Shown piece after piece: positions 51,717 through 61,048 of a DNA stretch of 64,000 nt. A program made the translations under genes and the position numbers. Within the stretch, counting starts at the first letter, position 1. The number at the start of each line of letters is the position of its first letter. This DNA comes from Tissierellia bacterium (GTDB lineage: Bacteria; Bacillota; Clostridia; Tissierellales; Tepidimicrobiaceae), in the NCBI GenBank assembly GCA_012839745.1, contig DUMS01000086.1, positions 1-64,000 on the forward strand, read 5' to 3'. The notes under the pieces were generated by a model, which saw nothing but the letters and a program-made list of their open reading frames with translations, did no database searches and was not told the DNA's origin.

Positions 51717-53105
51717 CTAATTGTTCTTAAGATAATCTGCCATCAACAAGCCGCATTCAAGCTGAATGCTTATCAGCTTTTTAATGGGTATTACTTCATA
51801 GTCAATTTCCTTTTCAAGATAATCGCTTAGCTCCTTTAACCTGGACAGAGATTTATTGAAGGCTTCTTCCAATTTAGCTTTCTTTTCCGGATTGTCTTCA
51901 TTGTTTTTCCTCATATTCTCAAGCTCCATCTCATTGGCTCTTACCAATAACCCATAAGACAGCATCTTATAGAATTTAGCAACCAGCAGGTTGTCAAATT
52001 TCTCAGCTACTGTTGCAGCTCTGTTGTAATCCGGATTTTCGCTTATCATCTTTCTTGTAGCTTCATTGCTTTCCTTATTGTTTGTAAATGCCTCAAGCGC
52101 CAATTTAAAAGGATTTTTATCATTCATATATTCAATGGTGCTGTTTAATGTGCTTCTAATAAACTCATCTGCTTCCTCTGAAAATTCCAGGCTTTCCAGT
52201 ACTGCATCCTTTCTTGACATATCCGATTCAGACATGTCGTTTATCCTCTTGTCATAGAAATATGGCAGCTCTGTCAGCAACGTAAAGGAATTGCATAATT
52301 CATAAGCATAATCTGCGCTACAGGTTCCGCATTTTATTTGCTCTTCCGGATTCTTTACTCCATATTGCTCAAGATAGTCATAGTCCTGACGGATTCCCAA
52401 GCTCTGGTATATTGCAGGAGCAAATGCCACACAATATGGAGCTTCAGGTTCCCCAAGGTTTAGAGGAACTCCCTGCTTTTTGGCTGCATTTTTCATAGCC
52501 TCATAAACTTCAGGCGTCTCCCATGTTATATACCAGTAAACTCCACCAAATCCTGCATTGTGAAGTGAATATATGAATTTTGGCCTAATATCATCTATTA
52601 ATTTCATCATAGCCCTGGTTTCAGGTATAGGGTTGTGGAAATGCAGATTCTTGTAATCTATTGGGAAGGTCCAGTCAACCTGTTGATGACCTGCTGGCCT
52701 GAAGAAATTCCTGGCATAATTATACAGCGTAAAGGGTCCCTTGAACCAGTTTTCATTTAGCTTAGTTCCATCAGCATCCCAGGATTTTACTATATACCAG
52801 GTATAGTCCAGCTCTTCCCTTAGCTCTTTGTTTTCAGCAAGCTCCCTGGAAAAATACTCAAGAAGCATTGCACCTATTGGCTCATTGGGATGTGGACACC
52901 CGAACATAAGGGCATTATTTGAACCATTGCCAATCTTTAAACAGTACAATGGGTGATTATTCCTTGTTCTGCCTATTTCAAACAGCTTAACCACATCAGG
53001 ATATTCTTCAGCAAGCTTTTTGCTGTTTTCATCCATTTCGTCAACTGTCAGAAAGACCTTGTAATCTGGTATTCTGTTTATTACATCTTCAAATAGCCTT
53101 TTCAT
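51717..53105 (-). CDS. M14-family zinc carboxypeptidase-like protein
   Basis: The 462-residue cytoplasmic protein has the zinc motif HxxE in MFGCPHPNEPIGAMLL (His72, Glu75) and the third ligand in FIYSLHNAGFGGVYWY. The catalytic-glutamate region is less clear, probably SFTLLTELPYFYD. A helical C-terminal domain extends beyond about residue 330. ATG 53105 follows TAGGAGGCG. The track start at 53138 lies in the hairpin upstream. It is the last gene of the Opp operon (oppBCDFA-M14), which makes hydrolysis of imported peptides very likely. Confidence 0.88.
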   Translation of the reverse strand: MKRLFEDVINRIPDYKVFLTVDEMDENSKKLAEEYPDVVKLFEIGRTRNNHPLYCLKIGNGSNNALMFGCPHPNEPIGAMLLEYFSRELAENKELREELDYTWYIVKSWDADGTKLNENWFKGPFTLYNYARNFFRPAGHQQVDWTFPIDYKNLHFHNPIPETRAMMKLIDDIRPKFIYSLHNAGFGGVYWYITWETPEVYEAMKNAAKKQGVPLNLGEPEAPYCVAFAPAIYQSLGIRQDYDYLEQYGVKNPEEQIKCGTCSADYAYELCNSFTLLTELPYFYDKRINDMSESDMSRKDAVLESLEFSEEADEFIRSTLNSTIEYMNDKNPFKLALEAFTNNKESNEATRKMISENPDYNRAATVAEKFDNLLVAKFYKMLSYGLLVRANEMELENMRKNNEDNPEKKAKLEEAFNKSLSRLKELSDYLEKEIDYEVIPIKKLISIQLECGLLMADYLKNN

Positions 53106-53127
53106 TCTCTCGCCTCCTAAAACAGAA

Positions 53128-53156
53128 GCTAATTGCATATAAAATATGCAATTAGC
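53128..53156 (-). promoter_or_regulatory. Intercistronic hairpin between oppA and the M14 gene
   Basis: GCTAATTGCATAT and its exact complement form a 13-bp stem with a 3-nt loop, 8 nt after the oppA stop. The following sequence (TTCTGTTTT) is only partly U-rich. It may partly terminate, or protect the 3' end of the oppA message, so that the binding protein is made in excess. Confidence 0.7.
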
Positions 53157-53164
53157 CTATTTTG

Positions 53165-54751
53165 TTATTCTGCTATGTCAGTAAATGTGTATTCTGCCCA
53201 GCCCCATTTGCCTGTTCCATCTATAGGCAGATTTATGAATTTAGCGTTGTTTGCATCATATGCAGCATATGCTACCAGTGGTATATAAGGTATTTCTTCA
53301 GCAAGTATTGCCTGAGCTTGTTTGTATAGCTTAGCTCTTTCTTTCATATCTCCAATTGTAATAGCTTTCAAACATAGCTCATCAAATTCAGCATTGCTGT
53401 AATTTCCTAAGTTACCTGCCTGACCTGTTCCTAACCTTTTATATAAAGCATGTGGGTCTGGTCCCATGAATCCACCTTGCATTTCAAGCATGAAGTCTCT
53501 TTGTACTGCAACTTTTTGATCCCAGGCATTGTACTCATGAACCTGTACTGTTAATTCTATTCCGGCTTGTGCCAATGTTGCAGCTATAAGCTTTGCAGTA
53601 TCTGGATATCCGTAACCTTCAAATACATCTATAGTAAGCCCTCTAACATAGAATCCGTCTGCATCCTGTACGTATCCTGCTTCTTCCAGTATCCTTCTTG
53701 CTTCCTCTATATTGAATTTAGGAGCTGTATCTTCGCTGTTTGTTGCCCATTCGATTAATGAAGGATAATAGTTATATTCTGGTTTTTGTATTCCATTGAA
53801 TATCTTTTCAGATATCTCTTCTCTGTTTATTGCAGTAGCTATGGCTCTTCTCAGGTTTACATCCTTTAATGTCTCATTATCCATGTTAAATATAATCCTC
53901 ATAGGTGATGGATATTCGTTTATTTCCATTCTGATATTTGGATTTGCCATTAATTCGTCAACATTTGCTGCAGGTACAGCTTCCAGTACGTCTATTTCTC
54001 CGTTTACAAGAGCCTGAACAGCTGTAGACTCGTCAGGAATTATTGAGAATATCAGCTTGTCCAGTTTTGGTCTTCCTTCATGGTAATCATCATTAGCAAC
54101 CAAAGTTACGCTTTCTCCCTGTTTATGCTCTACAAATTTAAATGGTCCGGAGCCTATTGGTTGTTTTGCAGCTGGGTTATCTTCCCAAGGCTGTCCGTTG
54201 TTGTATATATGCTCTGGAAGTATGAAAGTAGCATACCATCCCAAATCTGCTATAAAGGAAACGTCAGGCTGCACCATATTGAAAACTACAGTATAGTCAT
54301 CTGGAGTTTCTATGGAATCCACTAACTGTAACCTTGTTGACATATAATAAGTTGGGTTACCCTTTATATAGTCAAAAGTATATTTTACGTCCTTGCTGGT
54401 AACCTTTTCTCCGTCATGCCAGTGTACATCATCTCTTAAGTGGAAAGTAATAGCCAGACCATCTTCACTTACTTCCCAATCAGTAGCCAAATCAGGTATT
54501 ACCTGCTTGCTTGCATCCAGCTTAACAAGCCTGTTAAACAGGTTCTGTACAATAGGATATGCATTGTCATCTGCCAATGTGTCAGGGTTAAAGGACATTG
54601 GATCGCCTATAAGCCTAACAATTAATGTCTTTTCTCCTCCTCCGCTGTTTTCATTTCCGCCAGTGGCCTGGTCTTTATTGCCACCACATCCTACAGCAAA
54701 AACTGCAATTAAAGTTAAAATTGAAACCAGTAAGAACAGTTTTCTTTTCAT
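53165..54751 (-). CDS. oppA: Oligopeptide ABC transporter substrate-binding lipoprotein
   Basis: The 528-residue SBP_bac_5 lipoprotein has a signal peptide with lipobox (LTLIAVFAVGCGGNKDQ, Cys about 22). Family motifs are LVKLDASKQVIPDLATDWEV, GLAITFHLRDDVHWHDGEKV, GSGPFKFVEHKQGESVTLVA and NLRRAIATAINREEI. It captures peptides outside the membrane. The gene follows oppF at 20 nt. ATG 54751 follows AAGGAGGG. The exact ligand (di- or oligopeptide) is not deducible, though the M14 peptidase downstream supports peptides over nickel or sugars. Confidence 0.94.
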   Translation of the reverse strand: MKRKLFLLVSILTLIAVFAVGCGGNKDQATGGNENSGGGEKTLIVRLIGDPMSFNPDTLADDNAYPIVQNLFNRLVKLDASKQVIPDLATDWEVSEDGLAITFHLRDDVHWHDGEKVTSKDVKYTFDYIKGNPTYYMSTRLQLVDSIETPDDYTVVFNMVQPDVSFIADLGWYATFILPEHIYNNGQPWEDNPAAKQPIGSGPFKFVEHKQGESVTLVANDDYHEGRPKLDKLIFSIIPDESTAVQALVNGEIDVLEAVPAANVDELMANPNIRMEINEYPSPMRIIFNMDNETLKDVNLRRAIATAINREEISEKIFNGIQKPEYNYYPSLIEWATNSEDTAPKFNIEEARRILEEAGYVQDADGFYVRGLTIDVFEGYGYPDTAKLIAATLAQAGIELTVQVHEYNAWDQKVAVQRDFMLEMQGGFMGPDPHALYKRLGTGQAGNLGNYSNAEFDELCLKAITIGDMKERAKLYKQAQAILAEEIPYIPLVAYAAYDANNAKFINLPIDGTGKWGWAEYTFTDIAE

Positions 54752-54771
54752 TATTTACCCTCCTTGTCAAT

Positions 54772-55755
54772 TTAATATAATCTATCACAAGCTACCTTAT
54801 GACCTCCTCCTACATCATGGGTAGCTGGATATTCCTTGAAGCATTCCTTGCTTGCCTTGAAACACCTTGAGGCAAAATAGCATCCTGGACCCGGGTTTAT
54901 AGGCGTAGGTGGCTCACCTTCAACCTTTATCTTGTCCATAATCTCATCAGGGTCAATGGAACCGCAGTTGGAAATAAGGGCCTGAGTATATGGATGTCTT
55001 GGATTGCTGATAACCTCATCTGCCTCTCCATATTCAACTATTCTCCCCAAATACATAACTGCAACCTTGTCAGAAATATATCTGGTTAAGGAAATATCAT
55101 GGCTTATGAATATAACTGCAGCATCCTTTTCTCTGCTAAGCTTAAGAAGCATGTTGATTATCTCTGCCCTTACGGATACGTCCAGCATGGATACAGGCTC
55201 ATCAGCAATTACGAATTTTGGCTCAACTAGCATTGCCCTCAAAATGGATATCCTCTGCAGCTGCCCTCCGGACAGCTCATGGGGATACCTTCTTGCTATT
55301 TCCTCTGCAGGATGAAGACCTCCCGATTCCAGTGCTTCCAGTATTATCTTCTTCCTTTCATCCTTATCCTTTCCTATGGAATGGATGTTTAAGGGCCTCA
55401 TAAGAATTTCCTCTATTGTATCCCTAGGAGTAAAGGAATCATAGGGATTCTGGAATACAATCTGTACCAGCCTTCTAAATGCCTTAGGGTCCTTTTTCAA
55501 AAGATTGCCTGTAGATTCACCTTCTATGTATACATCTCCACTGGTTGGATTCTCAAGCCTTGCAAGAATCCTTCCCAATGTAGACTTTCCGCATCCTGAT
55601 TCTCCAATTATTCCAAGTATCTCCCCTCTATCCATGTTGATGGAAACTCCGTCAACTGCCTTTACATACCTTTTTTCTCCGGAAAATACCCTGTTGCCTT
55701 TTGCCGGATACCACATGGATACATTGTCTATGCATATAAATGAGTCATTTTTCAT
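54772..55755 (-). CDS. oppF: Oligopeptide ABC transporter ATPase, OppF type
   Basis: The 327-residue ATPase has Walker A GESGCGKST, VFQNPYDSFTPRDT, signature LSGGQLQRISILRA, Walker B FVIADEPVSMLD, and the C-terminal oligopeptide-transporter domain HPYTQALISNCGSIDPD with a cysteine-containing end (GPGCYFASRCFKASKECF). That cysteine pattern binds a [4Fe-4S] cluster in some Dpp/Opp ATPases. ATG 55755 abuts the TAG of oppD. It forms a heterodimer with OppD. Confidence 0.95.
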   Translation of the reverse strand: MKNDSFICIDNVSMWYPAKGNRVFSGEKRYVKAVDGVSINMDRGEILGIIGESGCGKSTLGRILARLENPTSGDVYIEGESTGNLLKKDPKAFRRLVQIVFQNPYDSFTPRDTIEEILMRPLNIHSIGKDKDERKKIILEALESGGLHPAEEIARRYPHELSGGQLQRISILRAMLVEPKFVIADEPVSMLDVSVRAEIINMLLKLSREKDAAVIFISHDISLTRYISDKVAVMYLGRIVEYGEADEVISNPRHPYTQALISNCGSIDPDEIMDKIKVEGEPPTPINPGPGCYFASRCFKASKECFKEYPATHDVGGGHKVACDRLY

Positions 55756-56724
55756 CTACCTTTCACCTCCATACAGGTGGCATCTTACGGTCCTTCCGTT
55801 TTCCATCTCTATAACAGGCGGCTTTTTCTGGCATATATCCATTGCACTGCTGCATCTTGGAGCAAAAATACAGCCTTCGTATTTCTTTGACAAATCTGGC
55901 AGGAAACCTCCTATGCTCTGCAGCTTTTCCTTTTTGCCCTTAAGGGATGGAAATGATGCCATAAGCCCTTTGGTATATGGATGCATGGGTTTTTTCAAAA
56001 CATCCTTGACATATCCCAATTCCATAATCTCTCCTGCATACATTACGGCAACCTTGTTACAGGAGGTGGCAACTACTGACATATCATGGGTTATCATTAT
56101 TCTGGTCATGTCCATCTCCTTTTCCATCTTGACAACCTCGTCAAGTATCTGCCCCTGGGTTACTACGTCCAGTGCTGTAGTAGCTTCGTCCATTATGAGG
56201 AGCTTTGGATTGTTAATAAGGCTTATTGCAATGGAAACCCTCTGAAGCATGCCTCCTGACAGCTCGTGAGGATACAGATTATATACTCTATCTGACAGGT
56301 TTACCAGCTTAAGCAAATGGATAAACCTTTCAGCTATTTCCTCTCTTGTTGCCTTTGGGTTATGGACTCTATATATATCCTCCACCTGGGTCCTTATCCT
56401 ATGAACAGGAGAAAGGGAATTCATGGATTTCTGAAATACAACACTCAGCTCTTTCCATCTGAGTTTTTTAAGCTCCTCTTCAGACAGCTTCACCAGATCC
56501 TTCCCGAGAAAATATGCACTGCCTGATATTTCAGTGCTTTTTTCAGGCAAAAGCCTTAAAAGTGCCATTGCCATAGTTGATTTTCCTGAGCCTGATTCTC
56601 CTACAATGCCTAAGGAATCCCCTCTGTTTATGCTGAAATTTGCATCCTTTACTGCATATACTTTCTTGTATTTATTCACATATGTAACATTGAAGTTCCT
56701 TACATCAAGAATAACATTGTCCAT
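55756..56724 (-). CDS. oppD: Oligopeptide ABC transporter ATPase, OppD type
   Basis: The 322-residue partner ATPase has Walker A GESGSGKST, VFQKSMNSLSPVHRI, signature LSGGMLQRVSIAISL, Walker B LLIMDEATTALD and the oligopeptide domain HPYTKGLMASFPSLKGKKEK, ending with CIFAPRCSSAMDICQKKPP. Q-loop and switch His (MITHDMS) are intact. It is 3 nt downstream of oppC. Confidence 0.95.
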   Translation of the reverse strand: MDNVILDVRNFNVTYVNKYKKVYAVKDANFSINRGDSLGIVGESGSGKSTMAMALLRLLPEKSTEISGSAYFLGKDLVKLSEEELKKLRWKELSVVFQKSMNSLSPVHRIRTQVEDIYRVHNPKATREEIAERFIHLLKLVNLSDRVYNLYPHELSGGMLQRVSIAISLINNPKLLIMDEATTALDVVTQGQILDEVVKMEKEMDMTRIMITHDMSVVATSCNKVAVMYAGEIMELGYVKDVLKKPMHPYTKGLMASFPSLKGKKEKLQSIGGFLPDLSKKYEGCIFAPRCSSAMDICQKKPPVIEMENGRTVRCHLYGGER

Positions 56725-56727
56725 ATT

Positions 56728-57558
56728 TTACACCCCTTTTCCCTTGGAACGCTTAGGGTTCATCACATGGTTCAGTCCATCTCCCAAGAGATAGAATATG
56801 GTTACTGTTATTACAATTGCAATGCCGGCAAATGTTGCAATCCACCATGCACTTGTAAGGTATGCCTTTCCATCATATATCATCTGACCCCAGCTTATTA
56901 TATTGGGATCCCCCAGCCCCAGAAAGCTTAATCCTGCTTCAGTAAGTATTGCATTTGACATTCCTACTGTGGTATTAGCAATAACCGGAAATACTCCGTT
57001 TGGTATTATGTATTTAAACAGTATCTGCAATCTTGATTCACCCATGGCTGTGGCAGCTTTTACAAAGGTCCTTTCCCTTAATGATAGTGCCTGTGCCCTC
57101 ATAAGCTTTGCATTGCTTGGCCAGGTGGTTATTCCTATTACCACCATTACGTTGTATATGCTGTTTCCAAATAAGGCTATTATTAAAAGTATCAAAAAGA
57201 ATGTAGGAAGCATCATGAATATATTGATGAACTCAGAGATGGCTCTGTCTACTTGTCCGCCAAAATAACCTGCAACTCCTCCTATCAGCATTCCCAGTAT
57301 TCCTGATATAAAAGCCGATATTACAGCAACCTTCAAAGAAGTCCTGGTACCATGTATAATCATGCTGAATATATCCTGCCCCATTTTATTGGTTCCAAGC
57401 AAATGGCCATTTTCCCCTAATTTGTTTAATACGTCAGGGCCATAGTAATAAGGGTCCTCAGGTGCAATTACAGGTGCTAATACTGCAACCAGAAGCAGGA
57501 ATATTAGCCCTAAAATCCCAAATAAAAGCTGTTTGTCATTTACTATTGTTCTAATCAT
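56728..57558 (-). CDS. oppC: Oligopeptide ABC transporter permease, OppC type
   Basis: The 276-residue permease begins with the OppC-type N-terminal helix (LFGILGLIFLLLVAVLAPVI) and a loop with HLLGTNKMGQDIFSMIIHGT. The EAA loop is MRAQALSLRERTFVKAATAM followed by GESRLQILFKYIIPN. It has six helices and ends near NHVMNPKR. It follows oppB at 11 nt and forms the channel with OppB. Confidence 0.94.
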   Translation of the reverse strand: MIRTIVNDKQLLFGILGLIFLLLVAVLAPVIAPEDPYYYGPDVLNKLGENGHLLGTNKMGQDIFSMIIHGTRTSLKVAVISAFISGILGMLIGGVAGYFGGQVDRAISEFINIFMMLPTFFLILLIIALFGNSIYNVMVVIGITTWPSNAKLMRAQALSLRERTFVKAATAMGESRLQILFKYIIPNGVFPVIANTTVGMSNAILTEAGLSFLGLGDPNIISWGQMIYDGKAYLTSAWWIATFAGIAIVITVTIFYLLGDGLNHVMNPKRSKGKGV

Positions 57559-57569
57559 AATAAAACCTC

Positions 57570-58532
57570 CTAGTACCTGATTCTTGGATCAAGTATTGCA
57601 TATACTATATCTACCACTATCATTACTACTGCAATTGACACTGACATTATAAGGTATATGCCTATTAATGTTGGGTAATCCCTCTGGTTAATTGCCGTTA
57701 ATACCAGCCTGCCTGTCCCGGGCCATGCAAAAACTGTTTCAATGAGGGATACGCCAGTAATAAGATAGGCCAAGGATATGCCAAATATTGTTACAGTAGG
57801 CAGTATTGCATTTCTGAATATATACTTGTTGAATATCTTCTTTTCACTCATTCCTGTGGCTCTGAGAGTAAGTATGTAGTCCTCGTTGGTTACCTGTAGT
57901 ACTGAAGATTTTGCTATTCTGTAATACATGGGTATTTCAATGAGAACCAGAGTGCCTACTGGAAGTATCATATGCTTAATAACATCCAAAACATAAGCCA
58001 TGCCTGTATATGAAGCTCTTGCATCGGTCATTCCATATGTAGGCAGTATATTTAGCACTGTTGAAAATATAATAATGAGCATAAGCCCAAGCCAAAAGCT
58101 TGGCATTGAGTTCAATATATATGAAAATCCGGAAAACAGCACATCAATAAATGTTCCTTCCTTCCTTGCAGCAACAATTCCCATGGCAGTTCCTATAATC
58201 AGGGATAATACCCCTGAAGTCAAAACCAGAAGGATTGTAGCAGGGAGCTTTTCAGCAATCATGTCAGCAACCGGTCTGTTATATATGATGGAGATTCCCA
58301 AATCCCCTCTCATGGCAGTCTTAAGATAGCTAAAGAACTGTATATGCAGCGGTTTATTAAGTCCGTATTTTTCTTCCAAGGCTGCCCTTAAAACCGGGTC
58401 ATCAGATTCCTTACCCATAAGGGTCTTAATTGGATCACCAGGTGCCAGATTTATTATCAAGAAATTAATTACAAAAGCTATAACAATGGTTAATAGTCCT
58501 GTCAACAACCTTTTAAATAAATACCTTTTCAT
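57570..58532 (-). CDS. oppB: Oligopeptide ABC transporter permease, OppB type
   Basis: The 320-residue permease starts with YLFKRLLTGLLTIVIAFVIN and has PGDPIKTLMG and the long periplasmic loop typical of OppB. The EAA loop reads DYILTLRATGMSEKKIFNKY. It ends with YAILDPRIRY, the usual C-terminus. It is first in the operon, behind a sigma-A promoter and a TetR-type operator at 58574..58631. Confidence 0.94.
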   Translation of the reverse strand: MKRYLFKRLLTGLLTIVIAFVINFLIINLAPGDPIKTLMGKESDDPVLRAALEEKYGLNKPLHIQFFSYLKTAMRGDLGISIIYNRPVADMIAEKLPATILLVLTSGVLSLIIGTAMGIVAARKEGTFIDVLFSGFSYILNSMPSFWLGLMLIIIFSTVLNILPTYGMTDARASYTGMAYVLDVIKHMILPVGTLVLIEIPMYYRIAKSSVLQVTNEDYILTLRATGMSEKKIFNKYIFRNAILPTVTIFGISLAYLITGVSLIETVFAWPGTGRLVLTAINQRDYPTLIGIYLIMSVSIAVVMIVVDIVYAILDPRIRY

Positions 58533-58573
58533 TTAACTCCCTCCCTTTCCCAGCACAGAAAAATTAACGCAAT

Positions 58574-58587
58574 ATGAACACGTTCAT
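58574..58587. promoter_or_regulatory. Palindromic operator, probably for the divergent TetR
   Basis: ATGAAC-AC-GTTCAT is a 14-bp palindrome with 6-bp arms in the opp-tetR intergenic region. It lies just downstream of the predicted opp start point, so bound protein would block transcription. Confidence 0.6.
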
Positions 58588-58602
58588 TTTTGGGTTATTT
58601 TT

Positions 58603-58631
58603 ATGATATTACAATGACTAATAAAAGTCAA
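58603..58631 (-). promoter_or_regulatory. Sigma-A promoter of the opp operon
   Basis: On the minus strand TTGACT, a 17-nt spacer and TATCAT match the consensus at 5/6 and 5/6 positions. It reads toward oppB. Confidence 0.7.
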
Positions 58632-58707
58632 TTACTATTTTGAATATTGGTATTTTTCAATATTATCATTTTTGTTATGCTTTTCTATTTTAATTTTATA
58701 TTCAAAC

Positions 58708-58716
58708 TGCTATAAT
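58708..58716 (+). promoter_or_regulatory. Extended -10 promoter of tetR
   Basis: TGCTATAAT, an extended -10, lies about 62 nt before the tetR start. There is no good -35, as is common for extended -10 promoters. Confidence 0.5.
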
Positions 58717-58777
58717 TGGATTTGCAGTGTATACATAATAGCAATGTGCTTATTGCTAATTTTTTAAGGAGGTAAGC

Positions 58778-59371
58778 ATGCCTAGAAAAACCTTTTTTAA
58801 CCTGCCCATAGATAAAAAGCAGAGAATAATCGATGCTGTATATGATTTGTTTATCGAAAATGACTACAAGGATGTGAATATTCGCAAAATCACTAGAAAA
58901 GCAGGAATATCCATAGGCAGCTTTTATCAGTATTTTTATGACAAGGACGATTTGTATTTATATTTGATAGCAGAAATAGAAAAGAAGGTATATGATGAAT
59001 ATAAAAAGAAGGCTGGAAAGTTTCTAACAGATGAAATAGTAATTCCCGTTGAAGAAATATGCACTCCTAAGGAGATAGAGTTTGCCAACACCTGGGACAA
59101 TGCTCCAACAGAGGTTAAGGTAAAGTTTTACTTTGGTGAATATGCCAAGGAAATGAACAGAATAGTATGGGACGAGCTTGTGGAATTGAAGGAATCCGGC
59201 AGACTGGTTGAAGGTGTGGACCTGGAATTTGTATTTCACCTATATGTGACTTGCATGTTCAATATATTGATGTATTTCAAAGAAAAAAATATAACAGATG
59301 AGAAAGAAAGGTTCTATTTCAAGAGAAAATTCTATATGGAATGGTTTGTCAACAGGTTAATTAAAAAATAG
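58778..59371 (+). CDS. TetR/AcrR-family regulator divergent from opp
   Basis: The 197-residue regulator has the N-terminal HTH: DKKQRIIDAVYDLFIENDYK, VNIRKITRKAGISIGSFYQY and FYDKDDLYLYLIAE. The C-terminal helical ligand domain is of unknown specificity. ATG 58778 follows AAGGAGG. Divergent orientation from the opp operon and a palindrome between them indicate local control of peptide uptake (inference). It ends in a hairpin shared with the convergent pcp gene. Confidence 0.92.
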   Translation: MPRKTFFNLPIDKKQRIIDAVYDLFIENDYKDVNIRKITRKAGISIGSFYQYFYDKDDLYLYLIAEIEKKVYDEYKKKAGKFLTDEIVIPVEEICTPKEIEFANTWDNAPTEVKVKFYFGEYAKEMNRIVWDELVELKESGRLVEGVDLEFVFHLYVTCMFNILMYFKEKNITDEKERFYFKRKFYMEWFVNRLIKK

Positions 59372-59399
59372 TGGACAACTATTTGCTTTGTCCACTATT
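59367..59399. terminator. Shared terminator of tetR and pcp containing both stop codons
   Basis: AATAGTGGACAA and TTGTCCACTATT form a 12-bp stem. The TAG of tetR is inside the left arm and the TAG of pcp lies in the loop, so the two convergent genes end 7 nt apart within one hairpin. Confidence 0.8.
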
Positions 59400-59996
59400 G
59401 ACCGCTACCTCTATGGCAATGGTTAACCCTTCTACTATAAGGTCTAGAGACATACACGGCATATTTGGCTTATCTATTACCTGCTCAGGCAAAAATGGTA
59501 TATGTATAAATCCTCCCATCATATTTGGATATTTCTTATTTATATTGTACAACAGCCCATACATCAGATGGTTGCATACATAAGTTCCGGCTGTATTGGA
59601 TACCTCTGCAGGAATATTTCTGTCATTCAGCTCCTTAACAATTTTCTTTATAGGCAATCTGGCAAAATAAGCAGTATCTCCATCTTCAAATATGATTTCA
59701 TCAACAGGCTGATAGCCTTCATTGTCAGGAATTCTTCCATCGCTTATATTAATAGCTACCCTTTCAACACTTATTCTGTTTCTTCCACCTGCCTGGCCAA
59801 CACAAATAGTAATATCCGGCTTTTCATCTTCCAAGATTTTTTCCAGTTTCCTGATGGATTTATTAAAAACAGTTGGAATCTCAGCTTTTATTATATCTGC
59901 TCCTGCTATTTTATCACTTAGCCTTTTAACTGCCTCAATTGAAGGATTGACCCTTTCTCCTCCAAAGGGCTCAAATCCTGTAACTAATACCTTCAT
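59379..59996 (-). CDS. pcp: Pyrrolidone-carboxylate (pyroglutamyl) peptidase
   Basis: The 205-residue C15 cysteine peptidase removes N-terminal pyroglutamate from peptides. The catalytic triad is visible as Glu79 ([11 protein letters not shown]), Cys141 ([14 protein letters not shown]) and His165 ([12 protein letters not shown]). The N-terminal [19 protein letters not shown] is standard. ATG 59996 follows GAGGGGG. The track start at 60011 adds five residues. Together with Opp and M14 it fits peptide-based growth. Confidence 0.95.
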   Translation of the reverse strand: MKVLVTGFEPFGGERVNPSIEAVKRLSDKIAGADIIKAEIPTVFNKSIRKLEKILEDEKPDITICVGQAGGRNRISVERVAINISDGRIPDNEGYQPVDEIIFEDGDTAYFARLPIKKIVKELNDRNIPAEVSNTAGTYVCNHLMYGLLYNINKKYPNMMGGFIHIPFLPEQVIDKPNMPCMSLDLIVEGLTIAIEVAVNSGQSK

Positions 59997-60146
59997 ATAA
60001 AACCCCCTCAAGTTTTATTATATCACCTAAATATAAATGTTACCATAATATGACCTACCTAATGCTTTATCCATTAATATAATCCTGCTAGATTTTCTTT
60101 GTAGAAATAAAAAATAAAACTTCATACTAATTCTCAGACCATTAAA

Positions 60147-60188
60147 AAGGAAGACTAGCTTTTTTGTAAACTGCTTTTAGCCTTCCTT
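60147..60188 (-). terminator. Terminator downstream of the PEP-hydrolase-like gene
   Basis: On the minus strand AAGGAAGGCTA and TAGTCTTCCTT pair (one mismatch) followed by TTTTTAAT, 10 nt after the stop. Confidence 0.7.
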
Positions 60189-60198
60189 CTAAATGATG

Positions 60199-61029
60199 TT
60201 AATCTATATTAATCATCTTAAACTCCCTAACCTGATCCCTAATTGCTGTTTCAGTAGGAATCCTTTCAATGCTTGAAGCCCCAAAGAATCCAACTACTCC
60301 TTTTGTTCTTTCTATTACATATTTTGCATCCTCTGGCATTGCAATAGGACCTCCATGGCAAATAACCATAATATCTGGATTTACTGATTTACCTGCATCA
60401 CATATTTCCTGAACTCTCTTTACAGCATCATCTAAGGATAAAGCTGTTTTTGCACCTATGGTACCTTTAGTAGTTAATCCCATGTGAGCTACTAATATAT
60501 CAGCCCCTGCTTCAGCCATCTTCCTAGCTTGAATAGTATCGAATACATAAGGAGTAGTAAGCATATCCAATTGGTGAGCCTTTTTAATCATGTCAACCTC
60601 AAGGTCGTATCCCATACCAGTTTCCTCAAGGTTCTGCCTAAAAACTCCATCTATTAATCCAACAGTTGGGAAATTCTGTACTCCAGCAAATCCCATATCC
60701 TTTAACTGCTTCAGGAATTTATCCATAACCCTAAATGGATCAGTACCGCAGACTCCAGCAAGTACAGGAGTATTTTTAACTATTGGCAATACTTCATTGC
60801 CCATTTCCACCACTATTTTATTTGCATCTCCATATGGAAGAAGTCCTGCTAAGGAACCCCGTCCTGCCATTCTATACCTTCCTGAATTGTAAATAATTAT
60901 AAGGTCAACTCCTCCTGCTTCTGCACTCTTTGCAGATATGCCGGTACCTGCACCAGCGCCTACTATTATATTTCCTTTTGCTACTTCATCTTTTAATCTT
61001 TTTAGTATTTCCTTCCTTGTCATATCCAT
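60199..61029 (-). CDS. TIM-barrel protein of the phosphoenolpyruvate-hydrolase-like family (Tm-1 C-domain type)
   Basis: The 276-residue TIM barrel has [71 protein letters not shown] and MVICHGGPI. These mark the COG5564 family, related to PEP mutase-like enzymes and to the C-terminal domain of plant Tm-1. The enzymatic reaction is not established. ATG 61029 follows AAAGGAGTG. It is 19 nt downstream of the UPF0261 gene, and the plant protein is a fusion of exactly these two parts, so the products probably act as a complex. Confidence 0.9.
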   Translation of the reverse strand: MDMTRKEILKRLKDEVAKGNIIVGAGAGTGISAKSAEAGGVDLIIIYNSGRYRMAGRGSLAGLLPYGDANKIVVEMGNEVLPIVKNTPVLAGVCGTDPFRVMDKFLKQLKDMGFAGVQNFPTVGLIDGVFRQNLEETGMGYDLEVDMIKKAHQLDMLTTPYVFDTIQARKMAEAGADILVAHMGLTTKGTIGAKTALSLDDAVKRVQEICDAGKSVNPDIMVICHGGPIAMPEDAKYVIERTKGVVGFFGASSIERIPTETAIRDQVREFKMINID

Positions 61030-61048
61030 ATATAGCACTCCTTTCAGT

